Source of the DNA: Nonomuraea longispora
GTDB lineage: Bacteria > Actinomycetota > Actinomycetes > Streptosporangiales > Streptosporangiaceae
DNA length: 54,106 nucleotides
Assembly (NCBI RefSeq): GCF_004348345.1
Contig: NZ_SMJZ01000027.1
Coordinates: 1 to 54,106 of the forward strand
Direction of reading: 5' to 3'
The notes under the pieces are model-generated. The model saw only the letters and a program-made list of their open reading frames with translations. It had not been told where the DNA came from and did not search any database. Shown one piece after another: positions 1 through 9,442 of the stretch. A program made the position numbers and the translations under genes. Each line of letters opens with the position of its first letter. The stretch's first letter is position 1.

Positions 1-3
1 CCC

Positions 4-2937
4 ATGAACGATCTGACGCGCCGCGGCTTCCTCTTCCTGAGCACCGCCACGGCCACGCTCGCCCTTTCCGGAACGCCCGCCGTCGGTGGGCCGGGGAGGA
101 TCTGGTCCTCTCGCCCGGCCCGGTCCGCGCGGCCCATGGTGCGCTGGTGGTGGCCCGACGCCCACGTCGATCCCGCCGAGATCCGGCGGGAGGTCGACCA
201 GCTCGCCGCCGCCGGGTTCGGCGGCGCGGAGATCGCGGCGGTGCACCACAGCATCCGCGACAAGTCCGTGCTAGACCCCGCCGGCCACGGCTGGGGCACC
301 CCCGCGTGGAACGCCGCCGTCGAGGCCGCGCTCGACCAGGCGGCCAGGCGCGGCATCCGCATCGACCTGACCGTCGGCCCGTCCTGGCCGGCGGCGGTGC
401 CGTCCATCACCCCGGACAGCCCGGCCGCGGTCAAGGAGCTCGCCCACGGCTCGGTCACCGTCGCCGCGGGCGCCACGTACGCGGGCGCCGCGCCGCCCCC
501 GGCCGTGCCGCCCGGCGAGGGCGTCACCGAGCGGAAACTGCTGCTCGTCCAGGCCGCCAAGGTCGAGCCCACCCACTCCACCGGCGACGAAACCGGCCTC
601 GACCCCGCCTCCGTGCGGGAGGTGCCCGTGACCGGCGAGAACGTCACCTGGACCGCGCCCGCCGACGGCGAGTGGGTGCTGATCTCCTACTGGGAGCGCG
701 GCTCCGGCCAGCGCCCCGAGTCCGGCCCGCACACCGCGCCCGAGGCGTACGTGGTCGACCACTTCAGCGCGGCGGGCACCCAGGCGGTCATCGACCACTG
801 GGAGTCGGAGCTGCTCACGCCCGCCACGCGCCGGCTGCTGAAGAAGGCGGGCGGCGCGCTGTTCGAGGACTCCATCGAGATCGAGACCGACGCGCTGCCG
901 TGGACGCCGGGGCTGCTGGAGGAGTTCGGGCGGCGGCGGGGCCACCCGCTCGCGCCCCTGCTGCCGGTGGTGCTGCTGGCCGAGGAGGACCCGGTCTTCG
1001 CGTACGAGGCCGCCATGACCCGGCACGCCCGCAAGGACTACTGGGACACGATCTCCGAGCTGTTCAACGAGCACCACTTCGCCGGGCTGCGCGACTGGGC
1101 CCACTCGCTCGGGCTGAAGCTGCGCGCGCAGCCGTACGGGTTGCGGACCGACGCCATCGCGGCGGCGGCCGTGCTGGACATCCCCGAGGGCGAGTCGCTC
1201 GGGTTCAAGAACCTCGACGACTACCGCTGCCTGGCCGGTGGCCGGGACCTGGCGGGGCACGAGCTGCTGTCCAGCGAGGCGGGGGCGTACGCGGGCGGCG
1301 CCTACACCACGACGTGGACGAGGCTGCTCACCACCATGGGGGGCGCGTACGCGGCGGGGCTCAACCAGACGGTGCTGCACGGGTTCAGCTACGCGAGCGC
1401 GCCGGGGGCGGCCTGGCCGGGGTTCGCCGCGTTCACGCCGTACGACGGGACGGCCGGCTATGCCGAGTCGTGGGGGCCGCGCCAGCCGACCTGGCACCAC
1501 GTATCCGATATTTCTGGATATCTCGCCCGTGTCCACGAGGTCCTGCGTGAGGGCGTGCCCCGAGCCGACGTCGCCGTCCTGCGGCAGACCGGCTACACCA
1601 AGACCGGCATCGGCGCCTCCTGGTTCACCGGCGACGGCATCCCCACCGGCTGGACCCACCAGTTCGTCAGCGGCCCCCTGCTCGACCTGCCCGCCGCCCG
1701 CGTCTCCGGCGGCCGGCTCGCGCCGTCGGGGCCCGCCTACAAGGCGCTGTTCGTCGAGGGCGACAAGTTCTACGCGGGCGAGCCCACGATGACGGTGCCG
1801 GTGGCCGGGCGGCTGCTGGAGTACGCGCGGGCCGGGCTGCCCATCGTGCTGCTCGGCGCGTGGGAGTCGGCCTCGGTGCCGGGCCTGCCCCGGGACGGCG
1901 AGAACGAGCGGCTCCGCGAACTCGTCGCCGCGCTGCTGGCCGAGCCCACGGTGCGGATGGTCGCCGGCCAGGCCGACGTCCCCGGCGCGCTCGCCTCCCT
2001 CGGCGTGCGGCCCGACGTGCGGTACGCCGCCCCCAGCACGCTGCTCACCCTGCGACGGTCAGCCGGGAAGATCGACTACTACTACCTGTGCAACGGCAGG
2101 CACGTCGAGAACCCCAAGCCGCCGGTCGCCCCGATCGACCACGACGTCACGCTGGCCCGCGCGGACCGCCACGGAGTCCCGTACCTGCTGGACCCGTGGA
2201 CCGGGCGGGCCGAGCGGATCGCGCTGTACACGGAGGAGCCCGACGGGATCCGCCTGCGCGTCGCCCTCCAGCCCGGGCAGGCCCGGATCGTCGCGATCGG
2301 CCGGGCCGGGCTGTTCGGCGACCGTACGGGCCGGCTCCCCCACGCCACCGCCACCGACGCGGACCGCGCCCTCTACACCGGCGGCGACCTCGCCATCCGG
2401 GCCGCCAAGGCAGGCACCTACACCACCACCCTCTCCACCGGCCGCACCGTCACCACGGCCGTCGGCGAGGTCCCCCCGCCCGTGGAGCTGTCGTCGTGGC
2501 GGCTCAGGGTCGAGGACTGGCAGCCCGGCGCCACGCCGACGCAGACCTCGAAAGTCATCCACGAGCTGGACCTGGACACGCTCGTTCCCTGGGCGGAGCT
2601 CCCCGGACTGGCCGACGTGTCGGGCATCGGGACCTACACCACCACGGTCGACCTGGACGGCCCGGCGTACCTGGAGCTGGGCGAGGTGACCGACACGTGC
2701 AGGGTGCGCGTCAACGGCCGCTGCCTGGACCCGGCCGACCAGATCTCCCCCGTGGTGGACGCCGGCCCCTACCTCAGGCGCAGGACCAACACCATCGAGG
2801 TCGAGGTCGCCACCCCTCTCGGCAACCGGCTCAGAGTGGCGGACCCGGACGTCTACGGCGGGCTGAAACGGCAACCGTACGGGCTCATCGGCCCCGTCAG
2901 GCTGGTGCCCTACGGGGAGGCGCGTGTGCGCCCGTGA
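4..2937 (+). CDS. Secreted GH106-type alpha-L-rhamnosidase
   Basis: Probably hydrolyses alpha-L-rhamnosyl linkages in pectin (rhamnogalacturonan) outside the cell. The N-terminus is a Tat-like signal (MNDLTRRGFLFLST followed by a hydrophobic stretch and small residues). The mature protein opens with the segment MVRWWWPDAHVDPAEIRREV and then GGAEIAAV, typical of the GH106 TIM-barrel start. Farther on, SSEAGAYAGG, a glycine-rich stretch ending in AGLNQTVLHGF, and a C-terminal beta-sandwich-like tail also fit the family. The 977-residue length is normal for GH106. The ribosome binding site lies outside the window. It converges with the following - strand gene, 15 bp away. Family assignment is by recognition of sequence, not alignment; a related rhamnosidase-like specificity cannot be excluded. 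Confidence 0.8.
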   Translation: MNDLTRRGFLFLSTATATLALSGTPAVGGPGRIWSSRPARSARPMVRWWWPDAHVDPAEIRREVDQLAAAGFGGAEIAAVHHSIRDKSVLDPAGHGWGTPAWNAAVEAALDQAARRGIRIDLTVGPSWPAAVPSITPDSPAAVKELAHGSVTVAAGATYAGAAPPPAVPPGEGVTERKLLLVQAAKVEPTHSTGDETGLDPASVREVPVTGENVTWTAPADGEWVLISYWERGSGQRPESGPHTAPEAYVVDHFSAAGTQAVIDHWESELLTPATRRLLKKAGGALFEDSIEIETDALPWTPGLLEEFGRRRGHPLAPLLPVVLLAEEDPVFAYEAAMTRHARKDYWDTISELFNEHHFAGLRDWAHSLGLKLRAQPYGLRTDAIAAAAVLDIPEGESLGFKNLDDYRCLAGGRDLAGHELLSSEAGAYAGGAYTTTWTRLLTTMGGAYAAGLNQTVLHGFSYASAPGAAWPGFAAFTPYDGTAGYAESWGPRQPTWHHVSDISGYLARVHEVLREGVPRADVAVLRQTGYTKTGIGASWFTGDGIPTGWTHQFVSGPLLDLPAARVSGGRLAPSGPAYKALFVEGDKFYAGEPTMTVPVAGRLLEYARAGLPIVLLGAWESASVPGLPRDGENERLRELVAALLAEPTVRMVAGQADVPGALASLGVRPDVRYAAPSTLLTLRRSAGKIDYYYLCNGRHVENPKPPVAPIDHDVTLARADRHGVPYLLDPWTGRAERIALYTEEPDGIRLRVALQPGQARIVAIGRAGLFGDRTGRLPHATATDADRALYTGGDLAIRAAKAGTYTTTLSTGRTVTTAVGEVPPPVELSSWRLRVEDWQPGATPTQTSKVIHELDLDTLVPWAELPGLADVSGIGTYTTTVDLDGPAYLELGEVTDTCRVRVNGRCLDPADQISPVVDAGPYLRRRTNTIEVEVATPLGNRLRVADPDVYGGLKRQPYGLIGPVRLVPYGEARVRP

Positions 2938-2952
2938 ACCGCCGGACGTGCG

Positions 2953-3867
2953 CTAACGACACTCTTCACCCGGTTCGTTGAACAGGTCCTGGAGGATCCG
3001 GGCGGTGGCCGCGCGGGTAGCCCAGTTCTCGAGCTGTGCCAGGTCGGTGCAGGAGATGATCCGGGTACGGGTGTCGTCGGGGACGTCGAAGCCGCGGGCG
3101 GTCAGCACGAGCAGCACCATTCTGGCCGCCTCTTCCGCTTTGCCTTCTGCTTTGCCTTCTGCCTTGCCTTCTGCCTTGCCTTCTTTGAGGCCGCGGCCGT
3201 AGTGCTCGCGACCCCAGGGTGTGTAGACCGGCCAGTCGGTGGACGTCATGATCTCCTCCATGAGGCAGCGAATTTCGGGCGCGGACATGCTGTAGGCGTA
3301 TTCAGCATACTTCGTAGCGTGATCGTCACGGGTGGTGGACAGTGCTGTGGCGAACGCCTCGATGACCTTGCGGTCACGACCGTGGACCATGACGGACATG
3401 GCTGCAAGGCCCGGGTGAGCGGCGGCCTCCTGGGGGTCGGTGATGACCGGAATGCCGTCCGGCCCCAGCACGCGCGCCTGCAGGCGGTAGCCGGTCAGCC
3501 CTGAATCGATCGGCTGCGCGTAGTAGGCGGCGGTCGCACGGTCGGGACAGACGACCAGGACTGTGACGTCGCAGCCCAGCAGCAGCCACAACGAGGCGGC
3601 GTAGCGGGCGAACTGCCGAGGATCCTTGGACGTGCCCTGCTGGATCTCCACGATGACGGCGTGTGCGGGGGACTGCGGTGGCCCAAGAGTGAGAACCAGG
3701 TCGGCCTCGATGTCGTCGGAGGGCCGCGTGTTGAAGGTGCGCTCCTCCTGCTGGATCAGTGGAGTGTCGGGCAGGTTCACTCCCATCTGGTCACGCAGGA
3801 TCTCCACCACCAGCTGAGGGCGGTCGGTGAACATCTGGACGAGGGCGTCGTGTCGGGGGGACGGCAT
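2953..3867 (-). CDS. Rpn/PD-(D/E)XK-type nuclease-like protein of unknown role
   Basis: A common actinobacterial family related to Rpn recombination-promoting nucleases and transposase-like PD-(D/E)XK proteins. It starts MPSPRHDALVQMF and has the nuclease-type core in residues about 50-90: acidic IEADLVLTL followed by VIVEIQQG, the E-x-Q strand that carries the catalytic residues in this fold. Toward the C-terminus (about 230-250) a short GKAE repeat forms a charged helix, encoded by four 12-bp repeats. I prefer the ATG at 3867; in-frame ATGs also lie at 3876 and farther upstream, without a clear ribosome binding site. Isolated on the - strand, convergent with the rhamnosidase gene and unlikely to belong to the pectin pathway. 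Such genes are often multi-copy and mobile-like. Confidence 0.75.
   Translation of the reverse strand: MPSPRHDALVQMFTDRPQLVVEILRDQMGVNLPDTPLIQQEERTFNTRPSDDIEADLVLTLGPPQSPAHAVIVEIQQGTSKDPRQFARYAASLWLLLGCDVTVLVVCPDRATAAYYAQPIDSGLTGYRLQARVLGPDGIPVITDPQEAAAHPGLAAMSVMVHGRDRKVIEAFATALSTTRDDHATKYAEYAYSMSAPEIRCLMEEIMTSTDWPVYTPWGREHYGRGLKEGKAEGKAEGKAEGKAEEAARMVLLVLTARGFDVPDDTRTRIISCTDLAQLENWATRAATARILQDLFNEPGEECR
3137..3184. repeat. Four 12-bp tandem repeats coding a Gly-Lys-Ala-Glu repeat
   Basis: Four near-identical 12-bp units, GCYTTGCCTTCT on the + strand, lie inside the Rpn-like gene. They keep the reading frame and encode GKAE units on the - strand. Copy number could vary by slippage without frameshifting. 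Confidence 0.9.
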
Positions 3868-4003
3868 GACACTCATTGTCACATAACGAACTCGGACAGT
3901 GACGTAGATTCTGTCGTAACGAAGAGTGGTTCCCGGAGAAGTACTGCCGGCTGGCTCGTCAAGCACGGCAGCGGCACCCTCGCGGTCCGCGACGCCCGCC
4001 CGC
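3868..4003. other. Upstream region of the Rpn-like gene
   Basis: Contains two copies of TAACGAA (about 3894 and 3916-3922) and presumably the promoter of the - strand Rpn-like gene. No convincing -35/-10 pair was found. Confidence 0.25.
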
Positions 4004-4290
4004 TCTTTCGAAGAGGTCTGCCGCATCTGGGCCGCGGACTTGGCAGGGGCAGAAGCCTTCAACGGCGTCCCGGCGGAGGTCGGTCACGGCGTCGTCAACG
4101 ATCCGGAACGCCGGTCCAGCCACGAGGTGGACGTGGTTTGGATCCCACACCTCGATCACGCCGCCGACCGGCGTGGCGCCGATGCCCGGTCCCTGGCCGC
4201 ACTGTCACCCACCGAACAGGACCAACCGGCCGCCCTGCTGCGCAAACTCCTGCTCAGCCACGGGGACGCCCCGGCCTCATCCCGTAGATG
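4004..4290 (+). pseudogene. Remnant of a DUF234-type AAA+ ATPase C-terminus
   Basis: The + frame reads SFEEVCRIWAADLAG, then AEAFNGVPAEVG, then SSHEVDVVWI. This resembles the C-terminal domain of DUF234-type ATPases of actinomycetes, where an F-E-x-[IV]-C-x-x-W motif is followed about 40 residues later by the acidic nuclease-like strand EIDVV. No start, Walker A or Walker B is present, and the frame before position 4004 does not resemble the family. Interpreted as a decayed 3' fragment. Up to 4589 the sequence holds nothing else I recognise. Confidence 0.35.
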
Positions 4291-4589
4291 AACACAACCA
4301 TCCCCGGGCGGGTTGCCGGCACGGCGGCACCAGAGAGGCCATGACCCGCGCGGCGGGTGGATCGTCGGATGGCCGGTGGGCGACGCACCGGCATGGCAGA
4401 CCGACATGCTTTCTCACCCCTCCCGGTGTCGGCGAAACAGAAATTCGATGCGCCCCCACGTTGGATCACCCGCGGGCCGGCCTCCGGACCGCTGGCGTTC
4501 TCTCGCACAGGGGCCGCTGTTCAGCTCTCTCGGAAAAGATCGTTCGGCTGCCATGACGGCCGCACCGAACGACTCACCGGAGAACGCTT

Positions 4590-6470
4590 ATGTTGAGTCC
4601 CTCCCGAGAAGGCATCAGACTCCGCGTCGCCCTGACCCTCACCTCCCTGGTTGCCGGCTCAGCCGTCGCGATCGGCCCCGCCTCGGGCGCCGCGGCGAGC
4701 ACGCTGCACGGTGCCTGGAACAAGACCGCCTACCGCGGCCACGTCGAGGTCGTCCGCACCCCTGACGGCCCGGCCGACCCCTCGGTCCTGACCGGGACCG
4801 TCTTCGACGACCGTGACCGAGACAGCGTCCACGACCGGCACGAGCCCGGCCTGCGCGACGTCGTGGTGTCGAACGGGCGCGACGTGGTGACCACCGACTC
4901 CCGCGGCCGCTACCGGCTACCCGTCTACGACAACATGACGGTGTTCATCACGCAGCCGGCCGGCTACCAGGTGCCGGTGGACGCGTCCAACGTGGCGCAG
5001 TTCCACTACAACCACCTGCCCGAGGGCTCGCCCGAGCTGCGCTACGGCGGCATCGCCCCCACCGGCGCCCTTCCGAACGCTGTGAACTTCCCCGTCGTCC
5101 GGAGCACGCGGACGAAGACCAGGGAACAGCACTGCGTGATCGCGGGCGACCTGCAGCCCTACAACAAGACGGAGATCGGCTACGCCCGCAAGGGTGCGAT
5201 GGCCGACCTCGCGAAGCGCCACGACTACCAGGGATGCGGCACGCTCTTCATCGGTGACGTCGTCGGTGACGACCTGTCGCTCTACCCGGACGTGAAGGAG
5301 CTCACGAGCCTGACCAACGGGCCGGCCCGGTTCCTGCCCGGAAACCACGACCTCGACTTCGACGCCGAGACCGCCGAGCACTCGTTCGACACCTTCCGCG
5401 CGCAGCTCGCGCCCGCGTACTACTCGTACGACGTGGGCGAGGTGCACGTCGTCGCGCTGAACACGGTGCGCTACCCGTGCACCCCCGACGTGGACAACGC
5501 CGACGGCCTGCGGCCCCAGTGCGACGACCCGGCGGGCAAGGCGGCGTACAACGGCAGGCTCAGCGAGGACCAGCTCACATGGCTGGAGCGGGACCTGGCC
5601 ACGGTCGACCGCGGCAAGCTCATCGTGGTCGCCGGCCACATCTCCCTGCTGAACTGGGCCGACGAGGGCAGCCCGATCCACAACGTCGACCAGGTCCGCA
5701 AGGTGCACGAACTGCTGGACGGCCGCAAGGCCGTCGCCGTCTCCGGGCACAGCCACTCCATCGAGAACATGAAGACCGGCGACCTCGCCCAGGGCTGGCG
5801 TGACCTCTTCGGCGTCGAAGGGTTGCCGTTCCCGCACATCACGGCGGGCGCCATCTCCGGTGACTGGTACTCGGGTGAGCTGACCGACGAGGGCTACCCC
5901 GTGGCCGTCGGACGCGACGGCGGCATGCCGGGCCTGCTCACCCTCGACATCAGGGGCAGTTCCTTCAAGGAGCGGTACACGGTGACCGGCAAGAGCGACA
6001 GGGTGCAGACGCAGCTGGGCCTCAACAGCCCGGCCTATCGTGAGTGGTACGCCGCGCGGCAGGCCTGGAACGAGGATCAGCAAGGAGAGGCGCCGGAACT
6101 GGGTGACCCCAATGTCGTGGATCGCGATGATCTGAACGGGCGCACCTGGCTCACGACTAACTTCTGGATGGGCTCCACCGGCTCCACGGTCAAGGTCTCG
6201 ATCGACCACGGCCCGGCGCGCGAGGCCACGCGTACGCAGGACCTCCGCGGCGAGGACCAACTGGTCGGCCCCGAGTGGTCCGACCCGCACGCCGTCGCAC
6301 GGCAACTGGTGGGCGACGCCAGCATCGCGGACCGGTCGATGCATCTCTGGCGGTTCGAGCTGCCCGCCGACCTCGCCGAGGGCGAGCACAGGGCGAGGGT
6401 CACCGCGACCGACTCCTACGGCCGGAAGTTCACCGACGAGTTGCGCTTCACCGTCGCCGAACAACGGTAG
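4590..6470 (+). CDS. Exported calcineurin-like metallophosphoesterase
   Basis: A phosphoesterase with a Sec-type signal (hydrophobic residues about 12-35, ending GAAAST). Residues about 65-120 form an SdrD B-like/MetallophosN beta domain (LTGTVFDDRDRDSVHD, PGLRDVVVSNG). The calcineurin-fold core follows, with all metal-binding blocks in order: GDLQ, GDVVGDD, GNHD, AGH and GHSHS. A C-terminal beta domain closes the protein. The ATG at 4590 follows the purine-rich CCGGAGAACGCTT. The substrate is unknown; a phosphodiester or phosphomonoester is assumed, and the link to pectin use rests only on position. A perfect hairpin follows the stop codon, so it is probably monocistronic. Confidence 0.85.
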   Translation: MLSPSREGIRLRVALTLTSLVAGSAVAIGPASGAAASTLHGAWNKTAYRGHVEVVRTPDGPADPSVLTGTVFDDRDRDSVHDRHEPGLRDVVVSNGRDVVTTDSRGRYRLPVYDNMTVFITQPAGYQVPVDASNVAQFHYNHLPEGSPELRYGGIAPTGALPNAVNFPVVRSTRTKTREQHCVIAGDLQPYNKTEIGYARKGAMADLAKRHDYQGCGTLFIGDVVGDDLSLYPDVKELTSLTNGPARFLPGNHDLDFDAETAEHSFDTFRAQLAPAYYSYDVGEVHVVALNTVRYPCTPDVDNADGLRPQCDDPAGKAAYNGRLSEDQLTWLERDLATVDRGKLIVVAGHISLLNWADEGSPIHNVDQVRKVHELLDGRKAVAVSGHSHSIENMKTGDLAQGWRDLFGVEGLPFPHITAGAISGDWYSGELTDEGYPVAVGRDGGMPGLLTLDIRGSSFKERYTVTGKSDRVQTQLGLNSPAYREWYAARQAWNEDQQGEAPELGDPNVVDRDDLNGRTWLTTNFWMGSTGSTVKVSIDHGPAREATRTQDLRGEDQLVGPEWSDPHAVARQLVGDASIADRSMHLWRFELPADLAEGEHRARVTATDSYGRKFTDELRFTVAEQR

Positions 6471-6493
6471 GGCTCTCCTGCCCGTTTCTCCAG

Positions 6494-6520
6494 GGCCGCC
6501 ACCCGCATCGGGTGGCGGCC
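6494..6520 (+). terminator. Hairpin terminator after the phosphoesterase gene
   Basis: Perfect 11-bp stem (GGCCGCCACCC / GGGTGGCGGCC) with a 5-nt loop, 23 bp after the stop codon. There is no T-tract, as is common in high-GC actinomycetes. Confidence 0.7.
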
Positions 6521-6623
6521 TCCGCGCGTTCGCGGCCTCTCCTCGTCGGCCCTTTCCCGGCCTGGAACCTGCCCGATGCCCTGCGGAAGCCATGGACGCG
6601 AGCGAACAGGGGGCTTTGCGGCC

Positions 6624-6652
6624 TTGACCGGACCTGCTGAGACGTATACATA
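6624..6652 (+). promoter_or_regulatory. Candidate promoter of the pectin methylesterase gene
   Basis: TTGACC (6624-6629) lies upstream of an unusually AT-rich stretch holding TATACA (6645-6650, 15-nt spacer) and TACATA (6647-6652, 17-nt spacer). The following CTATTCAC resembles one half of the palindromic operator at 9443-9458. Confidence 0.4.
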
Positions 6653-6693
6653 TCTATTCACAGCCAATTATCCATTCGCCACGAGAGGTGCAG

Positions 6694-8169
6694 GTGAAGG
6701 CAACCATCACGGTGCTCGCGACCACGGCGGCGCTCGTCTTATGCCCGGTGACCGCACAGGCCGAGGCGGGTGACGAGCCGCGCTTCTCGGTGCCCGGGCG
6801 GGGCGGCGGGACCTGCGTCGACACGCCCCTGACCATCACGTTCCCCGAGCCGCCGGCCCTGGGCACGACCGGCGCGATCGAGGTGCGCCGCGCCGACGGC
6901 ACACTCGCCGACCGCATCGAGGCCGCCACCGCGAAGACCGACAGGAAGAACGTCGGCAGCGCCATCTCCGACACGGGACTGCCGCACGACTTCTCGTACG
7001 AATCGATCATGATCGAGGGCCACCGGGCCGACGTCTACCTGCACCACCGGCTGGAGTACGGCCAGGAGTACTACGTCACCGTCGACCAGGGCGTGTTCGC
7101 GGGCTTCGACGGCGTGCGGGACCCCCGGGCCTGGCGGTTCACGACGACCAGGCGCGAGCCCAAGCCCGGCCGGCTGACGGTGTCGGCCAAGGGCGCCGGC
7201 GACTTCTGCACCGTGCAGGGCGCCATCGACGCGGTGCCGACCGGCAACACGACCCCGGTGACGATCGACGTGCGGCCCGGCGTCTACACCGAGATCGTCT
7301 ACGTCCGCGAGGACCGCCCGCACATCACCGTGCGGGGCGCGGGGGCGAAGCGCACCGTGATCCGCTATCCCAACAACGACCTGCGCAACGGCGACAAGGC
7401 GCTGAGCGACGGCGGCCCCGAGGACGTGTGCCCGCGCCGCGTGCTGGAGACGTCCGACCTGCACAACTGCTGGCGGGCCTCGTTCGGGGTGGACGCCTCC
7501 GACTTCCGGATGAGCGACGTCACCGTGCACAACACGACGCCGGACGGCGGCTCGCAGGCCGAGGCGTTCCGGGGCAACAACGAGCGCATCGCGCTCGAAC
7601 GCGTGCACCTGCGCAGCTTCCAGGACACGCTGCGCCTGCAGGGCAAGGGCTTCGTGACCGACAGCCACATCAGCGGCGACACCGACTTCGTCTGGGGCAC
7701 CGGCACGGTGTTCATCCAGGACACGGTGCTGGAGTCGACCGACCGCGGCTACATCTCGCAGAGCCGCAACGACGAGACCCGGCCGGGCACGGTGTTCGTC
7801 AGGACCAAGCTGACACGGGCTCCCGGCGTTCCGGACGGCTCGGTCGCGCTGAGCCGCAGCGCGGTCTGGCGTTTCACGCACAGCCAGGTCGTGTACATCG
7901 ACACCGAGATGGACGGCCACATCGACCCGGCCGGCTGGCAGATCGACCCGGACGACTGCGCGCAGGCCCGGCAGACGTCCTTCTGGGAGTACGACAGCAC
8001 CGACCTGTCCGGCCGCGCGATCGACACCTCGCGGCGGCTGGCCTGCTCGCGCCAGCTCACGGACGCCGAGGCGAAGCAGTGGAGCGACCCGGCGTACGTG
8101 CTGGGCGGCTGGGATCCGGAGCGGGGCCACCGCGGAGAGCACGGGAGCACGCCTGATGCACACGAATGA
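6694..8169 (+). CDS. Secreted CE8-type pectin methylesterase
   Basis: Removes methyl esters from homogalacturonan, exposing it to the PL1 lyase and GH28 enzyme encoded downstream. It has a Sec signal (VKATITVLATTAALVLC, cleavage near AQA), an N-terminal beta domain of about 130 residues with an Ig-like character, then a right-handed beta-helix. Family blocks are visible: GVYTEIVYV, GGSQAEAF, SFQDTLRLQ with the catalytic Asp, and DTDFVWG with the second catalytic Asp (DFxFG in most members). The final arginine block is diverged (LSRSAVW rather than LGRPW). GTG at 6694 is chosen because GAGAGG at 6683-6688 is correctly spaced; a GTG at 6688 overlaps it. The 3' end overlaps the next gene by 14 bp, suggesting translational coupling. 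Confidence 0.85.
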   Translation: MKATITVLATTAALVLCPVTAQAEAGDEPRFSVPGRGGGTCVDTPLTITFPEPPALGTTGAIEVRRADGTLADRIEAATAKTDRKNVGSAISDTGLPHDFSYESIMIEGHRADVYLHHRLEYGQEYYVTVDQGVFAGFDGVRDPRAWRFTTTRREPKPGRLTVSAKGAGDFCTVQGAIDAVPTGNTTPVTIDVRPGVYTEIVYVREDRPHITVRGAGAKRTVIRYPNNDLRNGDKALSDGGPEDVCPRRVLETSDLHNCWRASFGVDASDFRMSDVTVHNTTPDGGSQAEAFRGNNERIALERVHLRSFQDTLRLQGKGFVTDSHISGDTDFVWGTGTVFIQDTVLESTDRGYISQSRNDETRPGTVFVRTKLTRAPGVPDGSVALSRSAVWRFTHSQVVYIDTEMDGHIDPAGWQIDPDDCAQARQTSFWEYDSTDLSGRAIDTSRRLACSRQLTDAEAKQWSDPAYVLGGWDPERGHRGEHGSTPDAHE

Positions 8170-9421
8170 CGGGACGGACACGGGAGTGGCGAGCCGGCGC
8201 GGGATGCTGGGCGGGGTGCTGGGCGGGCTCGGCGCGGCCGTCGTCGCGGGCGCGGCGGCGCCGGCCGCGGCGGCCACCGCGCAGGCCGCGCACACCACCC
8301 CGCGGGCCGGGGCAGGAGCCAGGCCGCCGCGCCCGGTCGCGCCGGTGAACCAGGAGGTCGCCGCCAGGTTCGGCCCCGAGTACAGGACGTTGCCCGCGGC
8401 CGTGGCGGGCGTCGACATCGAGCCGCTGATCGGCATGCACTCGGCCGCCGACATCGCGGCCAGGCGCAAGGCCATGGCGGACTACATCTGGAAGGGCGCG
8501 GGCCTGCCCACGTCACTGCCGGAGGTGAAGAGAGGTGTCGAGGCGCCCGACTTCGCCTCGCTGACCGGCGTGCGCAGGATCGATCTGCTGACGGTCCCGC
8601 TGCGCTACCGCGTCTCGGCCAAGGTGTACGACCTCCTGCCGCGCAAGCGCTGGAACCGGCGGCTGGCCCTGTACCACAACGGGCACGGCGAGCCGTTCGA
8701 CACCATGCTCCGCACCGTCCAGGAGCTGCTCGACCGGGGTTACCGGGTGATGGCGTACGCGATGCCGTTCCACCACTGGAACGCCCAGCAGATCGCCGAC
8801 CCTGACGACCCGGACACGCTGCTGCCCGGCCCGTCACACCGGGAACTGCCGCCGTGGGAGCGGGCCGGGTTCTCGACGCTGACGTTCTTTCTCGAACCGA
8901 TCACGGTGACCCTGAACTACGCGACGGCGACGTACCGGCCGGCCTCCGTGGAGATGGTCGGCCTGTCGGGCGGCGGCTGGACGACCACGGTCTACTCCGC
9001 GCTGGACCCGCGGGTGACGCGCAGCTATCCGGTGGCCGGGTCGCTGCCGTTCTTCCTGCGCCCGGCCTCGCCGAAGCCGAGCCCGACGATCGGCGACTTC
9101 GAGCAGACCAAGGAGGCGCTGCCGGGCTTCTACGCCGCCGAGTCCGACGACTTCCTCGACATGTACGTGCTGGCCTCGGTCGGCCGGGGGCGCGGCCAGC
9201 TGCAGGTCCTCAACCGGTTCGACGACTGCTGCTTCAACGGGGTCGGGCACCGCGCGTACCACGCCCCGGTGCGCGACCGGGTGGCGCTGCTCGCGGGCGG
9301 GCGGCCCGAGGAGGGCCGGTGGGACATCCTGGAGGACGCCACGCACGAGGACCACACCATCTCGCCGCACGCCCTTTCCGTGATCCTCTGGGATCTTGAC
9401 ACCTCAAATATCACAACCTAA
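8156..9421 (+). CDS. Tat-exported alpha/beta-hydrolase, probable carbohydrate esterase
   Basis: Starts with a Tat-like signal (VASRRGMLGGVLGGLGAAVV, then an Ala-rich stretch). The nucleophile elbow is GLSGGGW, and a C-terminal HEDHTIS supplies a candidate catalytic histidine. The middle (YHNGHGEPF, a likely oxyanion-hole loop) fits the alpha/beta-hydrolase fold. Overlap with the pectin methylesterase gene suggests it acts on the same substrate, perhaps removing acetyl or other esters from pectin. It could equally act on methyl or feruloyl esters, and the specificity is not readable from sequence. A -35 box of the next operon lies inside its last codons. Confidence 0.7.
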   Translation: MHTNDGTDTGVASRRGMLGGVLGGLGAAVVAGAAAPAAAATAQAAHTTPRAGAGARPPRPVAPVNQEVAARFGPEYRTLPAAVAGVDIEPLIGMHSAADIAARRKAMADYIWKGAGLPTSLPEVKRGVEAPDFASLTGVRRIDLLTVPLRYRVSAKVYDLLPRKRWNRRLALYHNGHGEPFDTMLRTVQELLDRGYRVMAYAMPFHHWNAQQIADPDDPDTLLPGPSHRELPPWERAGFSTLTFFLEPITVTLNYATATYRPASVEMVGLSGGGWTTTVYSALDPRVTRSYPVAGSLPFFLRPASPKPSPTIGDFEQTKEALPGFYAAESDDFLDMYVLASVGRGRGQLQVLNRFDDCCFNGVGHRAYHAPVRDRVALLAGGRPEEGRWDILEDATHEDHTISPHALSVILWDLDTSNITT

Positions 9422-9424
9422 TAT
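9396..9424 (+). promoter_or_regulatory. Near-consensus sigma-70 promoter of the sugar catabolic operon
   Basis: TTGACA (9396-9401), a 17-nt spacer and TAATAT (9419-9424), the best promoter match in the window. The -35 lies within the coding end of the alpha/beta-hydrolase and the -10 overlaps its stop codon. Predicted start near 9431, about 40 nt before the GTG of the next gene. Confidence 0.75.
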
Positions 9425-9442
9425 CGGAATATAGATACATTG

